Source of the DNA: Armatimonadota bacterium
Lineage (GTDB): Bacteria; Armatimonadota; UBA5829; DTJY01
NCBI GenBank assembly: GCA_029907255.1
Contig: JARYMF010000015.1
Span: 1 to 64,000 of the forward strand
Reading direction: 5' to 3'
DNA length: 64,000 nt
Positions 21,142 through 29,077 of this stretch are shown here, one piece after another. The notes beneath the pieces are model-generated. The model was not told the origin of the DNA and did no database searches. It saw nothing but the letters and a program-made list of their open reading frames with translations. How positions within the stretch are numbered: the first letter of the stretch is position 1; every line of letters starts with the position of its first letter. The translations under genes were made by a program, and so were the position numbers.

Positions 21142-23703
21142 TTATCTTGAAATGACTCTGCCACTTGTAAGAATAAACGTTTCGCCTGGGGCGAGATTAG
21201 CTTTGATGGGCATTGGGTTTAACACATTGAGCGGCTTTATTTCCACAGAATTGTTTGTAACCTTAATGTCATACATTGTGCCGGCGTAGCATAGATTTCT
21301 GACGCCAGCGTATTTTAGGGAAGATGGGAGATTTGGCCTGATTTTTAGCCCCTCTGTATCAGCTTCTATACCAAGAAAACCATAAAGGAACGCACATGGC
21401 ACAAGTCCACTCTCCGGGAATTCTCCCTCAACGCCTACCGAGCCTGCTTGCCCGCCAGGACCACCTTGCGTTTTTTCACCTCTATAAAGTGGACTCCCTC
21501 CGCAAAGTCGGTCGGGCATCCAATAGCGGTCGAGAATTTCCTTAAAACGCTTAAAAGCATTGTCTGCTCCAAGATACTTCGCACGAGCTATTAAGTCATA
21601 ATAAGACGTATACAAAATTGCGCCACCATCCTGGCATTGGTCACCATAATCTGTTCCAGCCCATCCAAAATACCACCAGCTTGGTATAGGCTCCTGCGGC
21701 TCGTCCCTCCTTGGATTATGAATTGTATTTGCGCGCGGAGCAAAAATCCATGCTGAATACGTATCCGCCTTGCCTGATGAAGTTGGTTCTGTCTCCATCC
21801 AACGATAGATTCGCTCAACCTGCGCTTGATCGGCAAGGCCATACGCCATAGCCTCTAGATTGACAAAGGTAAACCCATAATCATGTTTTACACCATCTAC
21901 ATCCACACACCCGACATATCTGCCTTTTGCTGGGTCCCAAAAGGTCAAATTATACTCCTGGCGCACCTTCATCCTAAGATTGCGATAATAATCTCCTGAC
22001 TTCTTCTCCCCAGCAAGGTCAAGGCCAGCTTTAGCACAAAAATCTTCTAAATCTGCCATTGCCCTTAGCGATTCATAATAGTAAGTGTTGCAAAAAGCAT
22101 CCTTATAACCAAATGGGAGAATATCCCAATAATTGCTGCCAATCCCATCATGTTTTCCTTCGTGGCCTTTTGCGTCAATTACGATTAAGCCATCCTTCCC
22201 CTTTAGTTGATTTAGCTGAAAATCCATTGCTTTCCTTAGTTTTGGCATAACCGCCTTTAGGAATTCCATGTCCCGCGTCCAGGTAAAATAATGGTATGCG
22301 CCCAATATGAAGCAGGAGTTTGTCGTGAAGTGCCTAGTATCGTAGTCGTTCTTCCCATCATTATCTTCATCTTTAAAGGGGAATGGCCAGCCTTCCTGAC
22401 TGCCCCACGTATAAACATATCCATCTTCCCGCATTGAAGGGTTTAGAAAGTGATTCTTCTGCTCGTCGCGCTGTGGATTGGCGGTCCAACAGTGGATGCG
22501 GGAACACCATTCCTTCCATTCCGGCGGTGTACCCACTCCAAAATTAAGTGCATGACTGTAGTAGAATTCGTTTAGAACTTTATCAAAGTTCTTATCTGAC
22601 GAGTAAAAAATCGGATAATAACTAGGCAACTCCTCTTTGTGTGGCAGGACTTCCATTTCCAACGTAGCGCCGTTGAACTTCAACTTTGCAGAATCTTCTT
22701 CGAATTCAAACTTCAAGTGCTGTCCAGGTTGGAGATCAAACCTTATATCTGCATTCTTTTGCCCCATAGCATAAACCCATTTGCTTGGGCGTAAATGGTC
22801 AGAAAATGGCCTGCGTTTGAATTCTTGAACGATTATATGCTGTCCAGCATCAGTATAAAATCTTTTAAATGGGAAAATTGCAACATCATAGCCTGATTTC
22901 TTCCAAGGCATGACAATCCACGTTTGGATATCAGGAGACGAAACACTGCTTTCTGTCAACTTAAATTCGCTTTTGAGCCTAGAATCCCTTAAGGTAATTT
23001 CCACATCGCCTGCCAGCTCCGTGAAACCCTCATATTCAAATACAAAGTTGATATCAGACTGCTCCTTACCATCAATATAAGCCACCATTGAAGAATTAAC
23101 ATTATTATTTGTTGCCCACCAACCAATTTGTTTACCAGTAGGCGCCGACATCTCGAAATAGTAAACACCTGCTGGTTGAGGGTCAAACTGCAAACCTTGG
23201 CGGCTATTATCCGGGACATTTACAATTACACGACGAGCTACCACCTCCTTCTTAGCAAAGTCGCCATCTGGCAAACGGTAGAGAACAAGAGTACAACCAC
23301 AGTTAGCTTCGTGCCATGTGGGGAAACTTCCAGAAACACTTGTAATTTTTCCTGAGCTGATTTCAAATTTTACACCCAATGTGCCTTGGGGTGGACACGC
23401 TATCGGATGGCCGCTTTGTTCTTGTTTAATTTTAAATGGCGATTTTATAGCGACATTTCGAAGGATAATACCGCTTTTTAGCTGTTCAAGCTTAATGCCA
23501 CTGCTTTTTTCTATCGGGCCACCAAACGACATCGCCTTGATGATATTTTCGCCATACTTCCCATTTCCCGTTGGGTCAAGCCGCAACACATCGAAATAAC
23601 CATCACGCCCGCTTAGGAAAAAGTAGCCGTTAGATACCTCATATGACTGGGAATTAGAACTCAAAAGACAAATGCCTAGAAACAAGAGGAGAATTTTAAT
23701 CAT
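21142..23703 (-). CDS. Secreted (alpha/alpha)6-barrel glycosidase, rhamnosidase-like
   Basis: An 853-residue exported protein with a signal peptide (ILLLFLGICLLSS) and N-terminal beta-sandwich regions (about 25-360). A six-hairpin toroid occupies about 370-760, with EWKEWCSRIHCW, AMDFQLNQLKGKDGLIVID, HDGIGSNYWDILPFGYKDAF, ESLRAMADLEDF and WYFGWAGTDYGDQCQDGGA. A small C-terminal beta domain resembles the tail of bacterial rhamnosidases (GFLGIEADTEGLKIRPNLP). The layout fits the GH78/GH106-like or GH95-like clans. The catalytic acid is probably one of the Asp/Glu in NYWDILPFGYKD or DYGDQCQDG. The substrate is not known. ATG 23703 follows TGAGGATG. Confidence 0.75.
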   Translation of the reverse strand: MIKILLLFLGICLLSSNSQSYEVSNGYFFLSGRDGYFDVLRLDPTGNGKYGENIIKAMSFGGPIEKSSGIKLEQLKSGIILRNVAIKSPFKIKQEQSGHPIACPPQGTLGVKFEISSGKITSVSGSFPTWHEANCGCTLVLYRLPDGDFAKKEVVARRVIVNVPDNSRQGLQFDPQPAGVYYFEMSAPTGKQIGWWATNNNVNSSMVAYIDGKEQSDINFVFEYEGFTELAGDVEITLRDSRLKSEFKLTESSVSSPDIQTWIVMPWKKSGYDVAIFPFKRFYTDAGQHIIVQEFKRRPFSDHLRPSKWVYAMGQKNADIRFDLQPGQHLKFEFEEDSAKLKFNGATLEMEVLPHKEELPSYYPIFYSSDKNFDKVLNEFYYSHALNFGVGTPPEWKEWCSRIHCWTANPQRDEQKNHFLNPSMREDGYVYTWGSQEGWPFPFKDEDNDGKNDYDTRHFTTNSCFILGAYHYFTWTRDMEFLKAVMPKLRKAMDFQLNQLKGKDGLIVIDAKGHEGKHDGIGSNYWDILPFGYKDAFCNTYYYESLRAMADLEDFCAKAGLDLAGEKKSGDYYRNLRMKVRQEYNLTFWDPAKGRYVGCVDVDGVKHDYGFTFVNLEAMAYGLADQAQVERIYRWMETEPTSSGKADTYSAWIFAPRANTIHNPRRDEPQEPIPSWWYFGWAGTDYGDQCQDGGAILYTSYYDLIARAKYLGADNAFKRFKEILDRYWMPDRLCGGSPLYRGEKTQGGPGGQAGSVGVEGEFPESGLVPCAFLYGFLGIEADTEGLKIRPNLPSSLKYAGVRNLCYAGTMYDIKVTNNSVEIKPLNVLNPMPIKANLAPGETFILTSGRVISR

Positions 23704-23873
23704 TGTTCATCCTCAGGTGAAATCATCTCATCGCCTGTCATATTCAATTCCATTATCCAGAATTCCTTCACTTAATAGCCTTCAAGCAGTTTACCGCATT
23801 CTTTATAAACGCTCATGTTTTGGAGGCGAGTTAACCGGGTAATTAAACTATGCGCCGGTTTTGAGGGGATAAA

Positions 23874-24578
23874 ATGAAAACAGAAATTCCAGAACAATAT
23901 GCTGAGGTTTTCAAAGAAGCTTTAATGGCTCTCAATATTGCAAAAATACCTTATGTTGTAGGTGGTGCATACGCTGCTTGGCACTATACAGGATATTGCC
24001 GGTACACCCATGACCTGGACCTATATCTAGAAAAAAAGTGGGTTGAACAAGCAGCAAACGTCCTGCTTCAAGTTGGTTTTTTGGACTATGGAGAAACCGC
24101 AGCTGGCGATCGCGAATGGATCTTTCATGCAATTAAGAACCAAATAATGGTAGACCTTATTTGGGAATCTCCAAACCATCTTTTATCTGTAGATGAATCA
24201 TTTTACAAACGGGGAGTTGAGGGAACTTTCCTAGGCATACCAGTTCGATTCATGCCAGCTGATTGTCTAATCTGGACAAAAATATTTACAGTCAACCGCC
24301 AGCGCTGCGATTGGCCTGATATTTTTAGAATTATACGTTCTCGACCAGGAAATCTCGATTGGGATTTCCTGCTTTCAAAATTGGGCGAAAATTGGCAAGT
24401 ATTGCTCTCTTGCATTATACTCTATGAATGGGTATATCCCGCCGATGCAGACGCAGTTCCGCATTATGTTCGCAAAGAGCTGTTGGAAAGGCTCGAAAAA
24501 CTTGAAATTCCTAAGGAACAACCTAGCAGGGAAATAATTCTAGACCCATGGATTTATACACGCGGCGTGTTGATATAG
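23874..24578 (+). CDS. Nucleotidyltransferase-fold protein
   Basis: This 234-residue protein has the minimal nucleotidyltransferase signature: VVGGAYAAWHY near residue 28, then YTHDLDLYLE (about 43-52) with the T-x-D-L-D acidic pair. A third acidic position is likely in QIMVDLIWE (about 90). The C-terminal half (about 120-234) is helical and carries LIWTKIFTVNRQRCDWPDI, a pattern seen in NTase proteins next to AbiEii-like or aminoglycoside-adenylyltransferase-like families. The target is unknown. GAGGGG lies upstream of ATG 23874. The gene opens a plus-strand pair with the TIM-barrel gene nine bases downstream. Confidence 0.72.
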   Translation: MKTEIPEQYAEVFKEALMALNIAKIPYVVGGAYAAWHYTGYCRYTHDLDLYLEKKWVEQAANVLLQVGFLDYGETAAGDREWIFHAIKNQIMVDLIWESPNHLLSVDESFYKRGVEGTFLGIPVRFMPADCLIWTKIFTVNRQRCDWPDIFRIIRSRPGNLDWDFLLSKLGENWQVLLSCIILYEWVYPADADAVPHYVRKELLERLEKLEIPKEQPSREIILDPWIYTRGVLI

Positions 24579-24587
24579 CGAAATAAT

Positions 24588-25370
24588 ATGTTAATCGGCG
24601 CAATGAACAACCCAATGAAAGATGTTATTGAGGAGATTGAAAGTTTTGCCTCGGATGGGTTTGATTTTATCGATTTAACGCTCGAACCAGACTTAGCATA
24701 TTCAGCAAGGCTTCCAGTTAACGAAATAAAAAAAGCATTAGAACGAACCGGCCTTGGTGTTGTAGGACATACAGCTTATTATCTTCCAATCGCATCGCCC
24801 TTCCCCGAACTTCGAGAAGCGGCAATCGCCGAAATGGAACGAGACATGCGAATATTTGCAGAAATAGGGGCAAAGAAGGTTAACATTCACCCATTTGTAA
24901 CTGTACCCTTGCACGACAACCGATGGATTCGCGAAACCAATATCAATGCATTTGCAAGATTGTCGCTTCTTGCACGAGAGTTGAATTTGAAACTGATGAT
25001 TGAAAATACAGTGCCGCTGTTTAACACGCCGCGAGATCTCTCTGCAGTCTTTTCAGCTGTTCCAGACCTTGGCCTTCACCTCGATGTCGGCCACGCAAAC
25101 CTAATGACTGAACATAATCTCACGCTTGAATTAGCTACGTTATTCTGCGATAGGCTGGAACATGTGCATTTTTCCGACAACAAGGGAGGCGAACTTGACT
25201 TACACCTCCCACTTGGCGTAGGTCACATTGACTGGAGATGGATCGTACATATTCTCAAGCGTGTGGGGTATGATGGTACTATAACCCTCGAAATTTTTTC
25301 CGAAGACCGTGATTACCTACTCTTCAGCCGCGACAAACTACGAAGATTATGGGAGACAGTAAAAATTTAA
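24588..25370 (+). CDS. Sugar phosphate isomerase/epimerase-type TIM-barrel protein
   Basis: A 260-residue cytoplasmic protein of the AP-endonuclease-2/xylose isomerase superfamily. Motifs along the barrel are GFDFIDLTLEP, VVGHTAYYLPIASPFPELR, AKKVNIHPF, KLMIENTVPLFNTPRDL, GLHLDVGHANLM, HVHFSDNKGG and TITLEIFSEDRDYLLFSR. The metal-binding set is Glu in MIENT, Asp/His in LDVGHAN, His in HVHFSD and Glu in LEIFSE. Substrate cannot be predicted. It follows the nucleotidyltransferase gene by nine bases and is probably cotranscribed with it. Confidence 0.83.
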   Translation: MLIGAMNNPMKDVIEEIESFASDGFDFIDLTLEPDLAYSARLPVNEIKKALERTGLGVVGHTAYYLPIASPFPELREAAIAEMERDMRIFAEIGAKKVNIHPFVTVPLHDNRWIRETNINAFARLSLLARELNLKLMIENTVPLFNTPRDLSAVFSAVPDLGLHLDVGHANLMTEHNLTLELATLFCDRLEHVHFSDNKGGELDLHLPLGVGHIDWRWIVHILKRVGYDGTITLEIFSEDRDYLLFSRDKLRRLWETVKI

Positions 25371-25396
25371 CTATCACTCCCTAATAAACACCCCCA

Positions 25397-25425
25397 TTGA
25401 TTTCTCACGCCTAAACTTGTAGAAT
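25397..25425 (+). promoter_or_regulatory. Sigma-70 promoter of the sulfatase gene
   Basis: TTGATT (25397-25402) and TAGAAT (25420-25425) are separated by 17 bases, about 50 bases before the sulfatase ATG. An AGGAGG ribosome site lies just upstream of that ATG. Confidence 0.6.
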
Positions 25426-25475
25426 GCGTAAAATTAGTAACGTACCTTTCCCCAACAATTCAGGAGGCGGCTTTC

Positions 25476-27002
25476 ATGCGTTATACTAGGCGAGAATTCA
25501 TCAAGGTTGCTGGCGGTTTCGTGTGTGCATACACCCTAAGCCCAAATCTCCTAGAAGCTAGCCAAACAGCAAGCACAAACATCCTCTTTTTAATAACAGA
25601 CCAGCATCATCATGGGGTACTCGGCTGTTCAGGCAACCCATTGGTCAAGACGCCTCACCTCGATAGACTAGCATCACAAGGTGCCCGTTTTACAAATGCA
25701 GTATGTGCAACGCCATTCTGCTCCCCCACCCGTGCCTCCTTTATAACAGGGCAATGGCCACATACTCATGGTGTTGTACGCAACATTGAGAAAGACGATG
25801 TTGGCCTAAAAGACGACGTTGTCGCCTGTGAACAAATCTTGTTCGACAAAGGTTACTGCACTCGCCAAATGGGCAAGTGGCACCTTGGCAATGTTCGCGA
25901 TTTGCGCTGTTACAACAACGATGAAGAAGATGCTGTCTCCCAACAGACATATCAAAAATGGCTAAGAAAACAGCCTGTTGAAAGATGGCATAAACCTCGA
26001 GAAGGAGATGTCGTTATTGACAATGCAGCGTTAAAACCAGAAATGGCAAAGCTTTTCGAGGTATGGTCTAAGGAGAAAAACCGTTCTGCACAAAATCCCG
26101 CCTACACAGGCCGCTCCCTATGTCCTCCTGAGTATACCTTTGAATCATGGCTTGCCGATAGGTGTATCGAACTTATTAAAAAACACAAGAATGAGCGCTT
26201 TATGATAACATATTCAGTTAACCCACCACACCCATGCTGGGTTGTACCGGAGCCTTATTACAGCATGTATGACCCAGCAAAAATTCAGCTTCCGCCTAAT
26301 TTCACCCACCGTCCCGAAGCATACAAGAATTCTCAACCCGCCCGAATTGGTCAACTGATGAGCGATGATCTCTTGCGCGAATATCTGCGATGCTACTATG
26401 GCTTAGTTACAATGGTTGATGATTGCATTGGGAAAATACTTGATGCATTGAAAACTGAAGGACTAGAAAAGAATACGCTTGTCGTATTCACTAGCGACCA
26501 CGGCGATATGCAAGCAGGTCACAGAATGGTAGGCAAATCACTCCCAGCTTTTTATGAAGAAATAGTGAGAGTACCGCTAATAATAAGCTACCCCGGACAC
26601 ATAAAACCAGGAACAATAATTAATACGCATGCAGCGTCGGTTGACCTTATGCCTACTTTTCTTGACTACGCCGGTGTGAAAATCCCTAAAAGCGTACAAG
26701 GAATTTCACTTAGGCCATTGCTTGAAGGAAAAATAAAGGAAAATGACCGACCTGCTTTTTGCGAACGAGGATTGGGCGACAAAGGGTCTTTCAGCAGAAT
26801 GATTCGTACAAAGGAATGGAAATATTGTGTCTTTTCTGACGGGCGCCATGAATTATTTAACCTAGAAAAAGACCCTTGGGAAATAAATGACCTTGGCATG
26901 AACTCAGCATACAAAGATATTAGGCAAAAACTACATAAACAACTAATAGAACATATGGAAGCCACCAACGACCCCGCTCTCGCTAAGTTGGGAAAAGTTT
27001 AA
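25476..27002 (+). CDS. Exported Cys-type sulfatase
   Basis: A 508-residue type I sulfatase that hydrolyses sulfate esters, probably on sulfated glycans. The N-terminus has a Tat-like leader (RYTRREFIKVAGGFVCAY). NILFLITDQHHHGVLG opens the alkaline-phosphatase-like fold with the first metal Asp. The active-site signature is CSPTRASFITG (Cys near residue 81), whose Cys is normally converted to formylglycine. GKWHLG, VFTSDHGDM and RVPLIISYPG follow in the usual order. No catalytically complete formylglycine-generating enzyme is in the window, so activation needs one encoded elsewhere. Its own promoter lies at 25397-25425. Confidence 0.94.
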   Translation: MRYTRREFIKVAGGFVCAYTLSPNLLEASQTASTNILFLITDQHHHGVLGCSGNPLVKTPHLDRLASQGARFTNAVCATPFCSPTRASFITGQWPHTHGVVRNIEKDDVGLKDDVVACEQILFDKGYCTRQMGKWHLGNVRDLRCYNNDEEDAVSQQTYQKWLRKQPVERWHKPREGDVVIDNAALKPEMAKLFEVWSKEKNRSAQNPAYTGRSLCPPEYTFESWLADRCIELIKKHKNERFMITYSVNPPHPCWVVPEPYYSMYDPAKIQLPPNFTHRPEAYKNSQPARIGQLMSDDLLREYLRCYYGLVTMVDDCIGKILDALKTEGLEKNTLVVFTSDHGDMQAGHRMVGKSLPAFYEEIVRVPLIISYPGHIKPGTIINTHAASVDLMPTFLDYAGVKIPKSVQGISLRPLLEGKIKENDRPAFCERGLGDKGSFSRMIRTKEWKYCVFSDGRHELFNLEKDPWEINDLGMNSAYKDIRQKLHKQLIEHMEATNDPALAKLGKV

Positions 27003-27014
27003 ACTACTAAATTT

Positions 27015-27401
27015 TCACACTAATTCAATCTTGACTTCCGGTGGATTGTGAAGTGTGTTATGTATCAAACACTGCTTTGCTACCACCATGATAGCCTGAT
27101 GTCTGTCTTCTGGCACTTCAGCAGGCAAATTTACCTTCACGTTTAAGCTATTAATCCTAGCTGAAGGTTTATCTTCCTTTTCGTAACTCACTTCAATATT
27201 TAGGCCTTCGGTTGAAATCCCAGATTTGTTCAAATAGTTTGCAACATACACGCCAACACATGAACCAAGCGAAGCTGCGAGAAGTTCCGGCGGCATCATT
27301 CCTGAATCTGTTCCACCTAGGTCTGGAGGCAAATCTACGACAACGCGATGCCCTCTTGATTCCGCAATAAACTTCTGTCCGCCTTCATAAGAAATAAGCA
27401 C
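27015..27401 (-). CDS. OsmC family peroxiredoxin-like protein
   Basis: This 128-residue OsmC/Ohr-fold protein probably reduces organic hydroperoxides in the cytosol. Its two redox cysteines are in LGSCVGVYVANYL (near residue 49) and AKQCLIHNTLHN (near 112), the spacing of the family. PPELLAASLGSC is the classic helix entry. The start is GTG 27401 with AAGGGG upstream; the nearby ATG is out of frame. The TGA-containing membrane-protein gene lies only 64 bases upstream on the same strand, so the two may be one transcript concerned with thiol/selenol redox chemistry. Confidence 0.92.
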   Translation of the reverse strand: MLISYEGGQKFIAESRGHRVVVDLPPDLGGTDSGMMPPELLAASLGSCVGVYVANYLNKSGISTEGLNIEVSYEKEDKPSARINSLNVKVNLPAEVPEDRHQAIMVVAKQCLIHNTLHNPPEVKIELV

Positions 27402-27465
27402 TTTTCCATCCCCTTTCGAAAGTTTGAATTCTCCTTGCTATAGCTAATCACCTTCACCGAATCTT

Positions 27466-27630
27466 TTATTGGCCCTTACCAAGGGCAAACAGCAATCCAA
27501 TTATAGCACCCAAAGCAATGCTAACATACGGATTGCATGTAATTTTTCACCCACCTCCCAATGCCTTACTAACAAGAAACAGCATATAACCAGCGGCGCC
27601 GCCCAAAATCAATCCGAGAATTATTTTCAT
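27466..27630 (-). CDS. Candidate selenoprotein: DUF6132-like small membrane protein with in-frame TGA
   Basis: The minus-strand frame from ATG 27630 gives 27 residues ending LVSKALGGG, then TGA at 27549-27547. It continues in the same frame with KITCNPYVSIALGAIIGLLF and ends at TAA 27466. Read through, it is a 54-residue protein with two membrane helices. It resembles a small family (DUF6132, from memory) in which the helices are joined by a Cys-Pro-Ile-Thr-Ser-Asn-Pro-Tyr motif. The TGA falls on that Cys, which argues for selenocysteine and not a random stop. Just after TGA, ACATGC and GTATGT can pair around AATCC; with the inner pairs open the loop begins with G. This is compatible with a bacterial SECIS but is not strong evidence. 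A pseudogene is the alternative. Confidence 0.6.
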
Positions 27631-27762
27631 CCTTTCCAGCCTCAATTCAATCTTTAAATAAATTGCCAAGCAAGAACACTATTCTTGTTTTAGTCTTGAC
27701 TTTTATAAAAACCTTTAGCCTGTGAATTTTTTCAATGACTTATTTTGATTCGATTGGTCTCA

Positions 27763-28722
27763 TCAAACAAACAATTGGCTTACTGAGCTATCGGTATGGA
27801 TGCTTCTGATGGCGTCCGCAATTAAGTGGGCTATAGAAACAATGCGGAACTTTTTAAGAGTTTTTCCAGCAGGAAAAGGAATTGTATTTGTTACCAGTAC
27901 CTGTTTTATGGCAGGATTTGCAAGGCGGCTAACTGCTTGCTCCACAAGAACCGGATGAGTAGCAGCCACGTAAATTTCCTCCCTAGCCCCATGTTCGAGC
28001 AAAGCCTTCACACTTCTTTCGATTGTCCCTCCGGTTGTTATCATATCATCAATTATGATAGGACGTTTCCCTTTCACATCACCGACAACATGAACCGCTT
28101 CTGTTAATTCTGGTCCAACACGCCGCTTGTGAATTATAACAACCGGAAGACCAAGGCGGTTTGCATATTCGGTAGCTAACTTAACACGACCTGCATCAGG
28201 AGAAACGATAACAGCATCTTTTATCTCAAGCGAATGGAGCTCTCGACACAAAGCCCCAACAGCAGTAAGATGATCAACCGGAATCCTAAAGAACCCTTGA
28301 ATTTGGGGGGAATGAAGGTCCATGGCTACAATCCTGTCCGCCCCACCTGTGGTGAGCATATCAGCAACCATACGGGCTGTGATTGGTTCCCTGCCAGTTG
28401 TTTTCTTATCTTGCCGTGCATAGCCATAATAAGGGATTACAGCCGTTATTCTGCCTGCAGATGCACGATACAACGCATCGAGTATTATTAGAAGTTCGGT
28501 GAAATTTTCATTTACAGGTGGGCAAGTCGGCTGAATAACGAAAACATCCTTGCCTCGAACGCTTTCCTCTATCTGGACGTGAATTTCTCCGTCAGGGAAC
28601 CGCGAAACATTCAAACGCCCAAGGGTACGGTCGAGCCTAATCGCTACTTCAAGCGCTAGCTCTGGGTGGGCTGTTCCGCTAAATATCTCAAGCTCACCAC
28701 GAGGACGCTGAAGTTCGCTCAA
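27763..28722 (-). CDS. prs: Ribose-phosphate pyrophosphokinase
   Basis: Makes PRPP from ribose 5-phosphate and ATP for purine, pyrimidine, His and Trp synthesis. The 319-residue protein is the normal class I length. Key parts are SRFPDGEIHVQIEESVRG, the catalytic flexible loop segment YYGYARQDKKTTGREPIT (near residue 102), MDLHSPQIQGFF, VIVSPDAGRVKLA and the PRPP-binding loop IIIDDMITTGGTI. The start overlaps the end of the BON-domain gene by four bases (ATGA), so the two genes are translationally coupled. Confidence 0.97.
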   Translation of the reverse strand: MSELQRPRGELEIFSGTAHPELALEVAIRLDRTLGRLNVSRFPDGEIHVQIEESVRGKDVFVIQPTCPPVNENFTELLIILDALYRASAGRITAVIPYYGYARQDKKTTGREPITARMVADMLTTGGADRIVAMDLHSPQIQGFFRIPVDHLTAVGALCRELHSLEIKDAVIVSPDAGRVKLATEYANRLGLPVVIIHKRRVGPELTEAVHVVGDVKGKRPIIIDDMITTGGTIERSVKALLEHGAREEIYVAATHPVLVEQAVSRLANPAIKQVLVTNTIPFPAGKTLKKFRIVSIAHLIADAIRSIHTDSSVSQLFV

Positions 28723-28985
28723 ATCCCAACCTCCAATTGATTTTCTACTTTTACAACGCCAAGGACTTCCGATGCTGCCTGCTCAGCCTCTTGCTTGGCT
28801 AACTCATCTCGAACTTTTCCTTTTAGGATAACAACCCCATCGTTAACGATTACTTCTATATCCTTGGGCTGTACTGCATCATTTTCATTAATTAGGTTTA
28901 TTACATCTTCACGAATCTGGTCCGATGTCCGAAAAACACTTGACTGAGCTGGCCCTATTAAACTGCTGTCATATTCCGGCTGCAT
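28719..28985 (-). CDS. Small BON-domain protein
   Basis: An 88-residue protein with a single BON domain (about residues 22-88). It shows the alternating pattern IREDVINLIN, DIEVIVNDGVVILKGKVRDE and EAEQAASEVLGVVKVENQL. BON domains bind phospholipid or act as small scaffolds. No signal peptide is present, so it is probably cytoplasmic. It is unusual to see it coupled by an ATGA overlap to prs. AAAGGAG precedes ATG 28985, and a perfect 14-bp palindrome lies at 29012-29025. Confidence 0.85.
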   Translation of the reverse strand: MQPEYDSSLIGPAQSSVFRTSDQIREDVINLINENDAVQPKDIEVIVNDGVVILKGKVRDELAKQEAEQAASEVLGVVKVENQLEVGI

Positions 28986-29011
28986 GTTTGCACTCCTTTC
29001 CTAGCCAGATG

Positions 29012-29025
29012 GCCTAATATTAGGC
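29012..29025. promoter_or_regulatory. Perfect 14-bp palindrome upstream of BON-prs
   Basis: GCCTAATATTAGGC is a perfect dyad 27 bases upstream of the BON start codon. It could be an operator or a short leader hairpin. No regulator can be assigned from the window. Confidence 0.3.
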
Positions 29026-29077
29026 TAATAACCCGTATTTTTCATACCCTCCATTTTTAGGCTTAAAAACAAGGGAA

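Noticed and set aside
27469-27657. Plus-strand 62-codon frame opposite the TGA gene
   Set aside because: Its translation is polar and without pattern, while the minus strand shows a conserved membrane protein in frame through the TGA.
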